DNA from: Desulfuromonas sp.
Lineage (GTDB): Bacteria > Desulfobacterota > Desulfuromonadia > Desulfuromonadales > Trichloromonadaceae
Length of the DNA: 7,498 nucleotides
Direction: 5' to 3'
NCBI GenBank assembly: GCA_030145265.1
Contig: JAQYWA010000093.1
Location: 1-7,498, forward strand
Shown here one piece after another: positions 1-6,008 of this stretch; position 1 is the first letter of the stretch, and every line of letters begins with the position of its first letter. The translations under genes and the position numbers were made by a program. The notes under the pieces are model-generated. The model was not told the DNA's origin, searched no databases, and saw only the letters and a program-made list of their open reading frames with translations.

Positions 1-29
1 TCGGTGGGGTGATAGAGGTATGTGCTCAT
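1..29 (-). CDS. 5' end of an unidentified minus-strand gene (partial)
   Basis: An ATG at 29-27 opens a frame reading MSTYLYHPT before it leaves the window. A purine-rich AGGA about 10 bases upstream (around 40-43) is a plausible ribosome binding site, and a sigma70-like promoter lies at 106-77. The gene follows the terminator of the KamA operon, so it is a separate transcription unit in the same direction. Nine residues are too few to name a family. The start is supported only by this context, and other starts beyond the edge remain possible. Confidence 0.4.
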
Positions 30-76
30 GGGCTGAGTTTCCTCGTTTAATAAAATAGCTGTCACTGCACACCTTT

Positions 77-106
77 ATAATAACGGCATATTCGTCCTGT
101 TGTCCA
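77..106 (-). promoter_or_regulatory. sigma70-like promoter for the left-edge gene
   Basis: On the minus strand, TGGACA (106-101, 5/6 match to TTGACA) is followed after 18 bp by TATTAT (82-77, 5/6 match to TATAAT). It sits between the KamA-operon terminator and the ATG at 29. Transcription would start near 70, giving a leader of about 40 nt. This is a consensus match only. Confidence 0.4.
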
Positions 107-155
107 TCGGCATAAGCCCTTCCTTGCGCTCTCAACATGTCCCTTCTGCAGAACG

Positions 156-190
156 AAAAAGAGCCGGCCCCCTTGCGGGAGCCGGCTCTT
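156..190 (-). terminator. intrinsic terminator of the ATP-grasp/GNAT/kamA operon
   Basis: A perfect 10-bp inverted repeat AAGAGCCGGC/GCCGGCTCTT (159-168 and 181-190) is extended inward by a CCC/GGG pairing around a TTGC loop. On the minus strand the GC-rich hairpin runs into TTTTT (160-156). It begins about 24 bp after the kamA stop codon. This is a textbook Rho-independent terminator and marks the end of the four-gene transcript. Confidence 0.93.
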
Positions 191-214
191 CACATTTCAG
201 CTGGAAACAACCGG

Positions 215-1300
215 CTACAGACAGCCGTTGACGGCACTGCGTTTTTCTTCGTCCAAAGCCGGGGCCGGGTTGGCGTAGGTGTAAATGTTACCCTGGTAGT
301 TCTTGAGCACCACCTGCTCGCCGAGGCTCTGCAGGTAATCGGGCAGAAGCGGGATCTTGCCGCCGCCGCCGGGGGCGTCGATGACGTAGGCCGGCACCCC
401 CAGCCCCGAGGTGTGGCCGCGCAGGGCACGGACGATCTCGATCCCCTCCTCGACGCTGGTGCGGAAATGGTTGGTCCCCTGCACCATATCGGCCTGGTAG
501 ATGTAATAGGGCTTGACCCGGATCGCCAGCAGCTTCTGCATCAGCCGCTTCATCACCGCCGGATCGTCGTTGACCCCCCGCATCAGCACGGTCTGATTGC
601 CGAGCGGGATACCGACATCGGCCAACCGGCCACAGGCCTTGGCCGATGTCTCGGTGATCTCGTCCGGGTGGTTGAAGTGGGTGTTGATGTAGAGCGGATG
701 GTAGCGCCGCAGGATGCGCACCAGCGCCAGGGTGATCCGCTGCGGCAGCACTACCGGCACCCGGGTGCCGATGCGGATGATCTCGACGTGCGCAATCGCC
801 CGCAGCTCCTTGAGAATCCACTCCAGGCGCTCGTCGCCGAGGAGCAGCGGATCACCGCCAGAAAGGATGACGTCACGGATCTCGGGGCGACTGCGGATAT
901 AGGTGATCCCCGCCTTGAGGGTCTGACGATCGATCACCATGCTTTCACCGCCGACCTTGCGCTTGCGGGTGCAGAAGCGGCAATACATGGCACACTCGGA
1001 ACAGACCAGAAAGAGCACCCGATCGGGATAGCGATGGACCAGGTTGGACACCGGGCTCTGGTTCTCTTCATCGAGCGGGTCGTCCATGCAGACCGAATCG
1101 TGCAGTTCTTCTTCAGCGGGTACCGCCTGTTTCCAGATCGGGTCGCCGACCGATTTGATGAGGCTGAGATAGTAAGGGTTAACCCGCATCGGGTAGCGTT
1201 CAGCCACTTCTTTAAGGGGGCGCGGATCGACACCGAAACGACGGGTCAGATCGCCGGGACGGGTAATGCTTTCCTGCAACAGTTTCTGCCAGGTCTCCAT
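215..1300 (-). CDS. kamA: KamA-family radical SAM aminomutase (probable lysine 2,3-aminomutase)
   Basis: The 361-residue protein is predicted to interconvert L-lysine and beta-lysine using SAM, a [4Fe-4S] cluster and PLP in the cytoplasm. The radical SAM triad C103-x3-C107-x2-C110 sits in CAMYCRFC, followed by TRKRKVG. SGGDPL (147-152) is the SAM-binding GGDP-type motif. The C-terminal DAPGGGGKIP carries the PLP lysine, K315. D271 (in YQAD) and D308 (in VIDAP) correspond to the two aspartates that bind the substrate side-chain amine in clostridial lysine 2,3-aminomutase. Their presence favours lysine over glutamate and argues against EpmB, which is shorter at this end. The protein is somewhat shorter than clostridial KamA (about 416 residues). 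The ATG at 1300 follows the GNAT stop by 5 bp, and its AAGGAGG lies inside the last GNAT codons. It is the last gene of the operon, before the terminator. Family membership is near certain; lysine specificity is inferred from these residues. Confidence 0.9.
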   Translation of the reverse strand: METWQKLLQESITRPGDLTRRFGVDPRPLKEVAERYPMRVNPYYLSLIKSVGDPIWKQAVPAEEELHDSVCMDDPLDEENQSPVSNLVHRYPDRVLFLVCSECAMYCRFCTRKRKVGGESMVIDRQTLKAGITYIRSRPEIRDVILSGGDPLLLGDERLEWILKELRAIAHVEIIRIGTRVPVVLPQRITLALVRILRRYHPLYINTHFNHPDEITETSAKACGRLADVGIPLGNQTVLMRGVNDDPAVMKRLMQKLLAIRVKPYYIYQADMVQGTNHFRTSVEEGIEIVRALRGHTSGLGVPAYVIDAPGGGGKIPLLPDYLQSLGEQVVLKNYQGNIYTYANPAPALDEEKRSAVNGCL

Positions 1301-1305
1301 CCTTT

Positions 1306-1788
1306 TCAGTCCTCCTTGAGTGCTGAAAAACGTTTGATGTACGTGAGACGGTCATCGCCGGGTTTGTAAAAATCACGAATCCGCGATTCTTCAGTGTATC
1401 CGGCCTGGTCGTAAAAACGGCGGGTGCGCTCGTAACTCCCCTGGGACGAGGTTTCCAGGCAAACCATGCGTGCCCCCTGTCTTTGCGCCTCGGTTTCGGC
1501 ATGCTCCATCAGCTGCCGGCCGAGCCCCTTGCCCTGCACCGACGGGTCAGTGGCAATCCAGTAAATATCGTAATTGCCTTCGGTGAGCGGCACCGGCCCG
1601 TAGAGGATGTAGCCGGCCACCTGGCCATTGTCCTCGGCTACCGCCACTTGGTAATCCTGCTGGGTGTGGTCGTTGAGCACGATCCCGAGCAGCTCCACCG
1701 CCACCCCTACCTCTTCATCGGTAAATGCGTCGGTTGCTTCCAGAATGCGCACCAAGTCGGATACGTCGGTTGCTTTCAGTTTACGCAC
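1306..1788 (-). CDS. GNAT-family N-acetyltransferase (RimI-like, substrate unknown)
   Basis: This 160-residue single-domain GNAT transfers acetyl from acetyl-CoA to an amine. Motif A is visible as VQGKGLGRQL, with the pyrophosphate-binding Q85-x-x-G-x-G90. The preceding YDIYWIATDP (73-82) is the typical strand 4, and motif B is LETSSQGSYERTRRFY followed by the AGY turn (129-131). The start is GTG at 1788, with AAGGAG about 7 bases upstream. The gene overlaps the upstream ATP-grasp stop by 8 bp (GTGCGTAA), so translation is probably coupled. Its place directly before kamA recalls the ablA/ablB pair that makes N-epsilon-acetyl-beta-lysine. However, AblB is much longer (about 270 residues), so this is not a clear AblB. 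The acceptor amine could be beta-lysine, a ligase product or something else. Confidence 0.88.
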   Translation of the reverse strand: MRKLKATDVSDLVRILEATDAFTDEEVGVAVELLGIVLNDHTQQDYQVAVAEDNGQVAGYILYGPVPLTEGNYDIYWIATDPSVQGKGLGRQLMEHAETEAQRQGARMVCLETSSQGSYERTRRFYDQAGYTEESRIRDFYKPGDDRLTYIKRFSALKED

Positions 1789-2791
1789 GAGCAGTCTCCT
1801 TGCGTTTCAGAGCGAGGTTGAGAATCCGGTCGATCAGCTTGGGATAGCTGATACCGGCGGCAGCGGCGCTGCGAGCCAGGCCGGCATCGGGCGAGAGGTC
1901 GGGGTTGGCGTTAATCTCGAGGATATAGGGGACGCCGTCGCGCAGGCGGATGTCGACCCGGGCGTAGTCGCGACAATCGAGCAGCTTGCAGGCGCGCAGA
2001 GCCACATCCCGCACCAACAGCGTCTCCTTGGCCTTAAGCGGCGCCGGGCAGACCGGCGCGGTCTGGGCGTACTCCTGAGAATCCTCCAGCCACTTGCCAT
2101 CGTAGCTAACGATGGTGCGCTTAAGACCGGGCTTGAAAACGATCTCGGAAACCGGCAACGCTTCCATCGGCGCATTGCCGAGCACCGCGGCGTTGAGTTC
2201 ACGCCCTTCGATGAACTCCTCGACCAGGGCGCCCTGGCGGTAGGTGTCGTGGACGTAGCGGATCCGCTTGGCCAGGGCCTTCTCGTTGGCGACGATGCTG
2301 TCGGCGGCAATCCCCAGCGAAGCATCCTCGAAGCGGGGCTTGACGATCAGCGGGTAAGTGAGGTTTTGGGTTTTGGGAAAAAGCTCACCCAGACGAACCA
2401 ATACATAGCGGGGAGTCGGCAGACTGTGAGCCTGCAGCAGATCCTTGGTGCGGACCTTGTCCTGAGTCAGGCCGAGACCGAGCGGCGCAGTGCCGGTGTA
2501 GGCGACTCCGAGCAGGTCAAGCAGAGCCGCCACATGCAGCTCCTTGCGGCTGTCGCCCCAAAATCCCTCGCAGAGGTTGAACACCACCTCGGGGCGGGAA
2601 GCACGCAGCTCTTCGGCAAAGGCGATCATGTCGGCACCCAGCGGCACCAGCTTGATATTGTGACCTAGCGGGTGCAAAGCGGCCTTGACCGCGCGGGCTT
2701 CTTTTTCGGCGCCCTCTTCGGAAATACGGTCGAGGGACTCACCCTTGAACAGCTTGGGAGGAACCCGGTTAAAGCATACGGAGACGTTCAT
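1781..2791 (-). CDS. ATP-grasp ligase related to D-Ala-D-Ala ligase (second of a pair)
   Basis: The 336-residue protein has the Ddl-type ATP-grasp layout. An N-terminal domain carries VVFNLCEGFWG (69-79) and LLGVAYTG (93-100). The linker DKVRTKDLL (111-119) leads to the ATP-binding subdomain with VKP (150-152) and a loop reading EDASLG (155-160). VEEFIEGRE (190-198) is the adenine-side segment, and the Mg-binding region has RVDIR (278-282) and EINANP (292-297). Such enzymes join a carboxylate to an amine through an acyl phosphate. The loop differs from the EGSS of true Ddl and of its upstream partner, and the metal-site motif is ENxNPDLSP-like (EINANPDLSP) rather than the ENT-PG form of Ddl. 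That suggests a non-D-Ala substrate. The ATG at 2791 lies inside the upstream gene and has GGGAG about 7 bases before it. Database annotations as D-Ala-D-Ala ligase would probably be over-specific. Confidence 0.87.
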   Translation of the reverse strand: MNVSVCFNRVPPKLFKGESLDRISEEGAEKEARAVKAALHPLGHNIKLVPLGADMIAFAEELRASRPEVVFNLCEGFWGDSRKELHVAALLDLLGVAYTGTAPLGLGLTQDKVRTKDLLQAHSLPTPRYVLVRLGELFPKTQNLTYPLIVKPRFEDASLGIAADSIVANEKALAKRIRYVHDTYRQGALVEEFIEGRELNAAVLGNAPMEALPVSEIVFKPGLKRTIVSYDGKWLEDSQEYAQTAPVCPAPLKAKETLLVRDVALRACKLLDCRDYARVDIRLRDGVPYILEINANPDLSPDAGLARSAAAAGISYPKLIDRILNLALKRKETARA

Positions 2792-3848
2792 CTGAAACTC
2801 CCTGGTGCAGATTGAGACGTTCGCTTGCAGCGTCGACCACCGTAAGAATCATCTGCTCGTAGGATAGCCCTGCGGCCCGCGCTGCCTTGGGAAAGCAGCT
2901 GTTCTGCTCGGGGCGCGGCAGGATGCCGGGGAGTGGGTTCAGTTCGATGATGCTGGGCAGACCGCGCCCGTCGAGCCGCACGTCGATGCGGCACCAGTCA
3001 CGACAGCCCATGGCAGAAAAAGCCTGCCGGCAGATCTCTTCGATGCGCTTCTGCAGCAGGGGCTCGAGACAAGCCGGGCAGGTAAAGATCTGCAGCGGAT
3101 CTTCCTCTCTATCCCACAGCCACTTGGCTTCATAGGAATAGATCGGGTTGACCCCCGCAGGAAGAGTATCGAAATTGATCTCGACGATCGGCATCACCTG
3201 CAGTGATGAGCCGTTGCCGAACAGGGCCACGGTGAACTCCCGACCGGGGAGAAACTCTTCGACCAGAGCCGGCTGTCGGTAGGTTTCCAGCACCCACTCG
3301 ACCTGGCGCACCAGCCCCTTGCGATCATGCACCAGGGCCTTGTCGGTGACCCCCTTGCTCGACCCCTCGAGGGTCGGCTTGACCATCAGCGGGTAGCGAA
3401 GCCGGGAAGGCAGCTCGGCCATCGACGACACCACCACGAAACGCGGAGTCGGGATGCGGTAATAACTGAGAATTTCCTTGGTACGCCGCTTGTCGAGGCA
3501 GTTGCCCAAGGTGACCGGATCGCTTCCGGTGTAGGGAATGCCGAGCATGTCGAGCATGGCCGGAATCTGGGCCTCGCGGCTGGCGCCGTTCAGACCTTCG
3601 GCGATATTGAAGACCAGCTCGGGCTGCAGCTGGCGACAGGTTTCAAAGACATCCAGGTCGGCATTGACCAGGGTGACCTGATGACAGGACGCCAGGGCAA
3701 ACTCCACGGCCTTGATGGTGTGGATATCGTCCCATTCAGCATAGAGGTCGAGGGAATCGGGAGCAGGTCCGGAGGAAGGCTCCAGAGGAGGAGAGTCCTC
3801 GCTTTGGACGGACTCCTCCCTCTGATTGAAGGTAAGAGCGATGCGCAT
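2769..3848 (-). CDS. ATP-grasp ligase related to D-Ala-D-Ala ligase (first of a pair)
   Basis: This 359-residue Ddl-like ATP-grasp protein is the first gene of the operon. Visible motifs are LVFNIAEGLNG (78-88), MLGIPYTGS (101-109), DKRRTKEIL (119-127), VKP (156-158), the nucleotide loop EGSSKG (161-166), VEEFLPGRE (196-204), RIDVR (287-291) and ELNPLPGILP (302-311). The last is close to the ENTxPG metal/product motif of D-Ala-D-Ala ligases. Residues 11-40 form a Ser/Pro/Glu-rich low-complexity stretch not expected in Ddl. The reaction is ATP-dependent carboxylate-amine ligation; the substrates are unknown. The ATG at 3848 has a strong AAAGGGG Shine-Dalgarno, and the untranslated leader can pair with it. 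The 3' end overlaps the next ligase gene by 23 bp, indicating coupled synthesis. A cell-wall Ddl role is unlikely without mur genes nearby and with two divergent copies beside kamA. Confidence 0.88.
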   Translation of the reverse strand: MRIALTFNQREESVQSEDSPPLEPSSGPAPDSLDLYAEWDDIHTIKAVEFALASCHQVTLVNADLDVFETCRQLQPELVFNIAEGLNGASREAQIPAMLDMLGIPYTGSDPVTLGNCLDKRRTKEILSYYRIPTPRFVVVSSMAELPSRLRYPLMVKPTLEGSSKGVTDKALVHDRKGLVRQVEWVLETYRQPALVEEFLPGREFTVALFGNGSSLQVMPIVEINFDTLPAGVNPIYSYEAKWLWDREEDPLQIFTCPACLEPLLQKRIEEICRQAFSAMGCRDWCRIDVRLDGRGLPSIIELNPLPGILPRPEQNSCFPKAARAAGLSYEQMILTVVDAASERLNLHQGVSDERLRML

Positions 3849-3852
3849 ATTG

Positions 3853-3956
3853 AACCCCTTTAAAAAAGCCGTAAACAGAAATTAGCTCCACATAGGAGCT
3901 GCGCTGGCATTCTGTAGGTCCGGGTAGCCTGGCGGCTGTGGCTATAAAAAGGGGTT
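3853..3956 (-). promoter_or_regulatory. structured leader RNA sequestering the first ligase's ribosome binding site
   Basis: In the minus-strand RNA, AACCCCUUU (3956-3948) is perfectly complementary over 9 bp to AAAGGGGUU (3861-3853), which is the Shine-Dalgarno of the gene starting at 3848. Past an A/U internal loop, GCC/GGC (3942-3940 with 3870-3868) extends this closing helix. Inside it are two arms. One is AGCC/GGCU (3937-3934 with 3929-3926). The other is a two-part arm, ACAGAA/UUCUGU (3915-3910 with 3880-3875) capped by AGCUCC/GGAGCU with a 5-nt loop (3900-3884). The result is a three-way-junction shape of the sort seen in riboswitches. I could not match it to a known riboswitch class. 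The pairings are seen directly; regulation is inferred. Confidence 0.5.
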
Positions 3957-3965
3957 GCTTTTTAT
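3944..3965 (-). repeat. A/T hairpin competing with the SD-sequestering helix
   Basis: A perfect 8-bp inverted repeat ATAAAAAG/CTTTTTAT (3944-3951 and 3958-3965) surrounds a 6-nt loop. It uses four bases of the anti-Shine-Dalgarno segment and holds the rest in its loop. In the leader RNA this hairpin and the long closing helix cannot both form. It forms upstream of the sequestering pairing during transcription, so it could be a translation-permissive alternative fold. There is no following T-run on the minus strand, so it is not a terminator. Confidence 0.4.
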
Positions 3966-4014
3966 CGCTGTCGTCTTGCGCGTTCCCGGACGGAAATACG
4001 TTACGCTAACAATG

Positions 4015-4043
4015 CGTATATTCCCGTTTTATGCGCGTGTCAA
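4015..4043 (-). promoter_or_regulatory. sigma70-like promoter of the ATP-grasp/GNAT/kamA operon
   Basis: The minus strand carries a perfect -35 TTGACA (4043-4038), a 17-bp spacer and TATACG (4020-4015, 4/6 match to TATAAT). The predicted start near 4008 gives a leader of about 160 nt, which includes the whole structured element at 3956-3853. It is the best promoter match in the gap between the deacetylase gene and the operon. No convincing terminator separates the two genes, so readthrough from upstream is also possible. Confidence 0.6.
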
Positions 4044-4056
4044 CAGAATTTTTCTG
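4044..4056. repeat. 13-bp palindrome abutting the -35 box
   Basis: CAGAA-TTT-TTCTG forms a perfect 5-bp inverted repeat immediately upstream of the operon's -35 hexamer. Its position suits an activator or repressor site. It is short and AT-rich and could be chance. The remaining upstream sequence (4057-4132) holds only small imperfect palindromes and no recognisable gene. Confidence 0.2.
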
Positions 4057-4132
4057 ACAGCTTTTTAGCTAAGCATTTCAATGCCTTACACGGACGCATT
4101 CTGTCTTCCAACAACCCTTTGCAGGCCTATTT

Positions 4133-5884
4133 TTACTTTTCGCCCTCGAAAAACCTCGCGCCCCAAAGACCGGCAAAAAAGTGCCGGGCGTTGACCCCGA
4201 GCACCCGGTTTTTATACCCCCCTTCCTGCACCACCAGAATCGGCAGATCGAGCTTGCCGATCCGGCGGCCGATCTCGCTGAAGTCCTTAATCGACAGGCT
4301 CCAGGTTCCGGTCGGGTCCCCCTTGGCGGCATCGAGCCCAAGGCAGAGAACAAGGTACCGGGGAGCGAATTTTCTGACGCGCTTAAGTCCCTTATCCAAA
4401 GCCTTCAAGTAGCCTTCGCCGTTTTCCTCCTCCGGCAGGGGAATATTGAAGTTGAAGCCTGCGCCCTCCCCCTCCCCGGTTTCGTCGTCAAAACCGCTGA
4501 AATAAGGATAAGCAAAACGGGGGTGGCCATGAATCGAGACGGTCAGCACGTCGCTGCGCGTGTAGAAGATGGTCTGCTGACCGTTGCCGTGGTGGTAGTC
4601 GATGTCGAGGATGGCCACCTTGCCGAACCGGCTCAGGTAATGGGCGGCAGCCGCAGCGTTGTTGAAGTAGCAAAAGCCGCCGAAAGAACGGTATTCGGCA
4701 TGATGCCCCGGGGGTCTTACCAGGGCGTAAGCGATACGGTACCCCTCAAGGATGCGGTCGGCGCAGGTCAGGGCGCAGTCGATGCCGCGCCTTGCTGCCA
4801 GCCAAGCCTGCTGATTCAAGGGGGTGAAGGTGTCGATGCAGTAGTAACCGGCCCGCACTGCCATCTCTTTGGGGGGGCGGGCCATATTGCGGATGGGGAA
4901 GACATAGGGATAGACCGACTTGCCCGCCTCCAGGGTTTTGCACATGCGCTTGAAGTAGTCGATATACTCGGCGGCATGCACCGTGCGAAGGTGCTTTTCA
5001 GGGAACTCCTGAACTTCCACCCGCTCGAAAATGGGCAGCATGTCGAGTTCCTTGAGGATGGAGCGGATGCGCACCGGCGATTCCACATAGCCGCGCTCGC
5101 GAACATGGTGGATGTCGTGCCGGTCGTTGACCACCAGGGCAATGCGCCCAAGCCGGCCGGTTGCCGGCTTGAGGGACGACGGCAATTCCTTCTTGCGGTA
5201 GCGCGGGGCACGCAGCAGCACCGGGTCGTCGCGAAAGGAGTCGACCACCGCATCGATGTAGTCGGCCGGGCAAAGATGGCCATAGCGGCGCTCCAGAATA
5301 GCGCGCACAATGGTCCGGGCCTTTTCGGCCGCAAGGGGAATGTTCTGACCGAGATCGTCAAAGACCAGGTAGGGGGGATTGTCGTCCCCCGGCTTTACCG
5401 GGGTTTCGTAGACGGTGCCCGCAATCGGGCAGGCGCCGTAGCTTTCGTAAAACCTGAGCCGGGCCTTATTCTGCTTGAGCGTTACGGGGTCGGCGCAGAG
5501 CGCCGGGTCGTCGGGAAGACATTCGAAAAAAATCCCGCACGCCCCGAGAATCAGGCTTTCCTCGCGGAGGTGCTCGTAAAGAGCCCCGCCGATGCCGCCC
5601 CCGGTGATGTTTTTAGCGGCGGAGATATAGTCAAGATAGCAGAACTTCAGGTTCGGCTCGAAAGAAAGGAGGGCAAACCCCTTGACCACGAAGCGGAGGT
5701 CCTCCGCCAGGTAAAGAATCGCGCGGAAGCGATGCTTCAGGGGGTTTCCCAGCAGCTCCGGGACTTTTGCGATGTCGGCGGGGTTCAGCGCGGGGAACTG
5801 CTCCCTGAGAATCTGCTGAACCTGGGCAATTGATGTCTGGTTAATGGAAGAGGTATCGTCGTAAATCCGCCGGATTCTGAACAT
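4133..5884 (-). CDS. GNAT-like domain fused to HDAC/acetylpolyamine amidohydrolase-family deacetylase
   Basis: This 583-residue two-domain protein has a GNAT-like fold at about 1-185, with an acetyl-CoA loop around NITGGGIGGALYEHL (92-106) and NKARLRFYESYGA (139-151) as motif B. After a linker, a complete zinc-dependent deacetylase domain covers about 245-580. The paired active-site histidines are H394/H395 in RPPGHH, the zinc ligands are D429 and H431 (DIDYHHGNG) and D518 (GLDAAKGDP), and the transition-state tyrosine is Y557 in EGGY. The segment HPRFAYPYFSG (454-464) with the later GEGAG resembles acetylpolyamine amidohydrolases more than AcuC. The protein is expected to remove acetyl from a small amine or a protein lysine. 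I chose the ATG at 5884, which has GAGGG 4-5 bases upstream. An in-frame TTG at 5899 would add five residues but lacks a good ribosome binding site. It is monocistronic from its promoter at 5991, directly upstream of the ligase/KamA operon, which suggests a functional link. Substrates are unknown. Confidence 0.9.
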   Translation of the reverse strand: MFRIRRIYDDTSSINQTSIAQVQQILREQFPALNPADIAKVPELLGNPLKHRFRAILYLAEDLRFVVKGFALLSFEPNLKFCYLDYISAAKNITGGGIGGALYEHLREESLILGACGIFFECLPDDPALCADPVTLKQNKARLRFYESYGACPIAGTVYETPVKPGDDNPPYLVFDDLGQNIPLAAEKARTIVRAILERRYGHLCPADYIDAVVDSFRDDPVLLRAPRYRKKELPSSLKPATGRLGRIALVVNDRHDIHHVRERGYVESPVRIRSILKELDMLPIFERVEVQEFPEKHLRTVHAAEYIDYFKRMCKTLEAGKSVYPYVFPIRNMARPPKEMAVRAGYYCIDTFTPLNQQAWLAARRGIDCALTCADRILEGYRIAYALVRPPGHHAEYRSFGGFCYFNNAAAAAHYLSRFGKVAILDIDYHHGNGQQTIFYTRSDVLTVSIHGHPRFAYPYFSGFDDETGEGEGAGFNFNIPLPEEENGEGYLKALDKGLKRVRKFAPRYLVLCLGLDAAKGDPTGTWSLSIKDFSEIGRRIGKLDLPILVVQEGGYKNRVLGVNARHFFAGLWGARFFEGEK

Positions 5885-5963
5885 GGCGCCCTCGGACAAG
5901 GATGGGGCATAAGCATCGAGTCGGCCCGGGAGGACCCCGGAGCACTCTGAGCAGGACGAGATA

Positions 5964-5991
5964 TTTATAACTCCCCTCTGCTAATTGTCCA
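5964..5991 (-). promoter_or_regulatory. sigma70-like promoter of the GNAT-deacetylase gene
   Basis: On the minus strand, TGGACA (5991-5986, 5/6) and TATAAA (5969-5964, 5/6) are separated by 16 bp. The predicted start near 5957 gives a leader of about 70 nt before the ATG at 5884. That leader contains a small GC hairpin, CCGGG/CCCGG (5926-5940). The promoter lies just downstream of the terminator that closes the upp side, so the gene has its own transcription unit. Confidence 0.55.
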
Positions 5992-6008
5992 GCGCCGAAG
6001 AATTAAAT

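Noticed and set aside
137..1369. Plus-strand open frame of 410 codons
   Set aside because: It lies antisense to kamA and also runs through the intrinsic terminator at 156-190. Its translation has no recognisable motifs, while the opposite strand carries a complete radical SAM enzyme. It is a GC-driven shadow.
1664..2668. Plus-strand open frame of 334 codons
   Set aside because: It is the shadow of the second ATP-grasp gene and part of the GNAT gene. There are no motifs, and it conflicts with a coherent minus-strand operon.
1781..3848. Cell-wall D-alanine-D-alanine ligases
   Set aside because: Two divergent copies in one operon with kamA and a GNAT, no mur or alr genes nearby, and altered active-site loops make a peptidoglycan role unlikely, though the fold is the same.
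3868..3942. c-di-GMP/cGAMP (GEMM) riboswitch
   Set aside because: The GCCACAGCC...GGCU segment looks superficially similar, but the conserved GEMM core (for example the GGACGCAAAG joining segment) is missing. I keep it as an unclassified leader.
4073..4086. Possible sigma54 site (GG...GC) upstream of the operon
   Set aside because: The GG and GC are separated by 9 rather than 10 bases and the surrounding consensus is poor. The segment is better described as a small GCATT/AATGC palindrome.
4181..5833. Plus-strand open frame of 550 codons
   Set aside because: It is antisense to the GNAT-deacetylase gene throughout. The minus strand has every catalytic motif, and the plus-strand frame has no clear ribosome binding site or family features.
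5885..5899. TTG start adding five residues to the GNAT-deacetylase
   Set aside because: There is no good Shine-Dalgarno before the TTG, whereas the ATG at 5884 has GAGGG at a usable distance. N-terminal sequencing or ribosome profiling would settle it.
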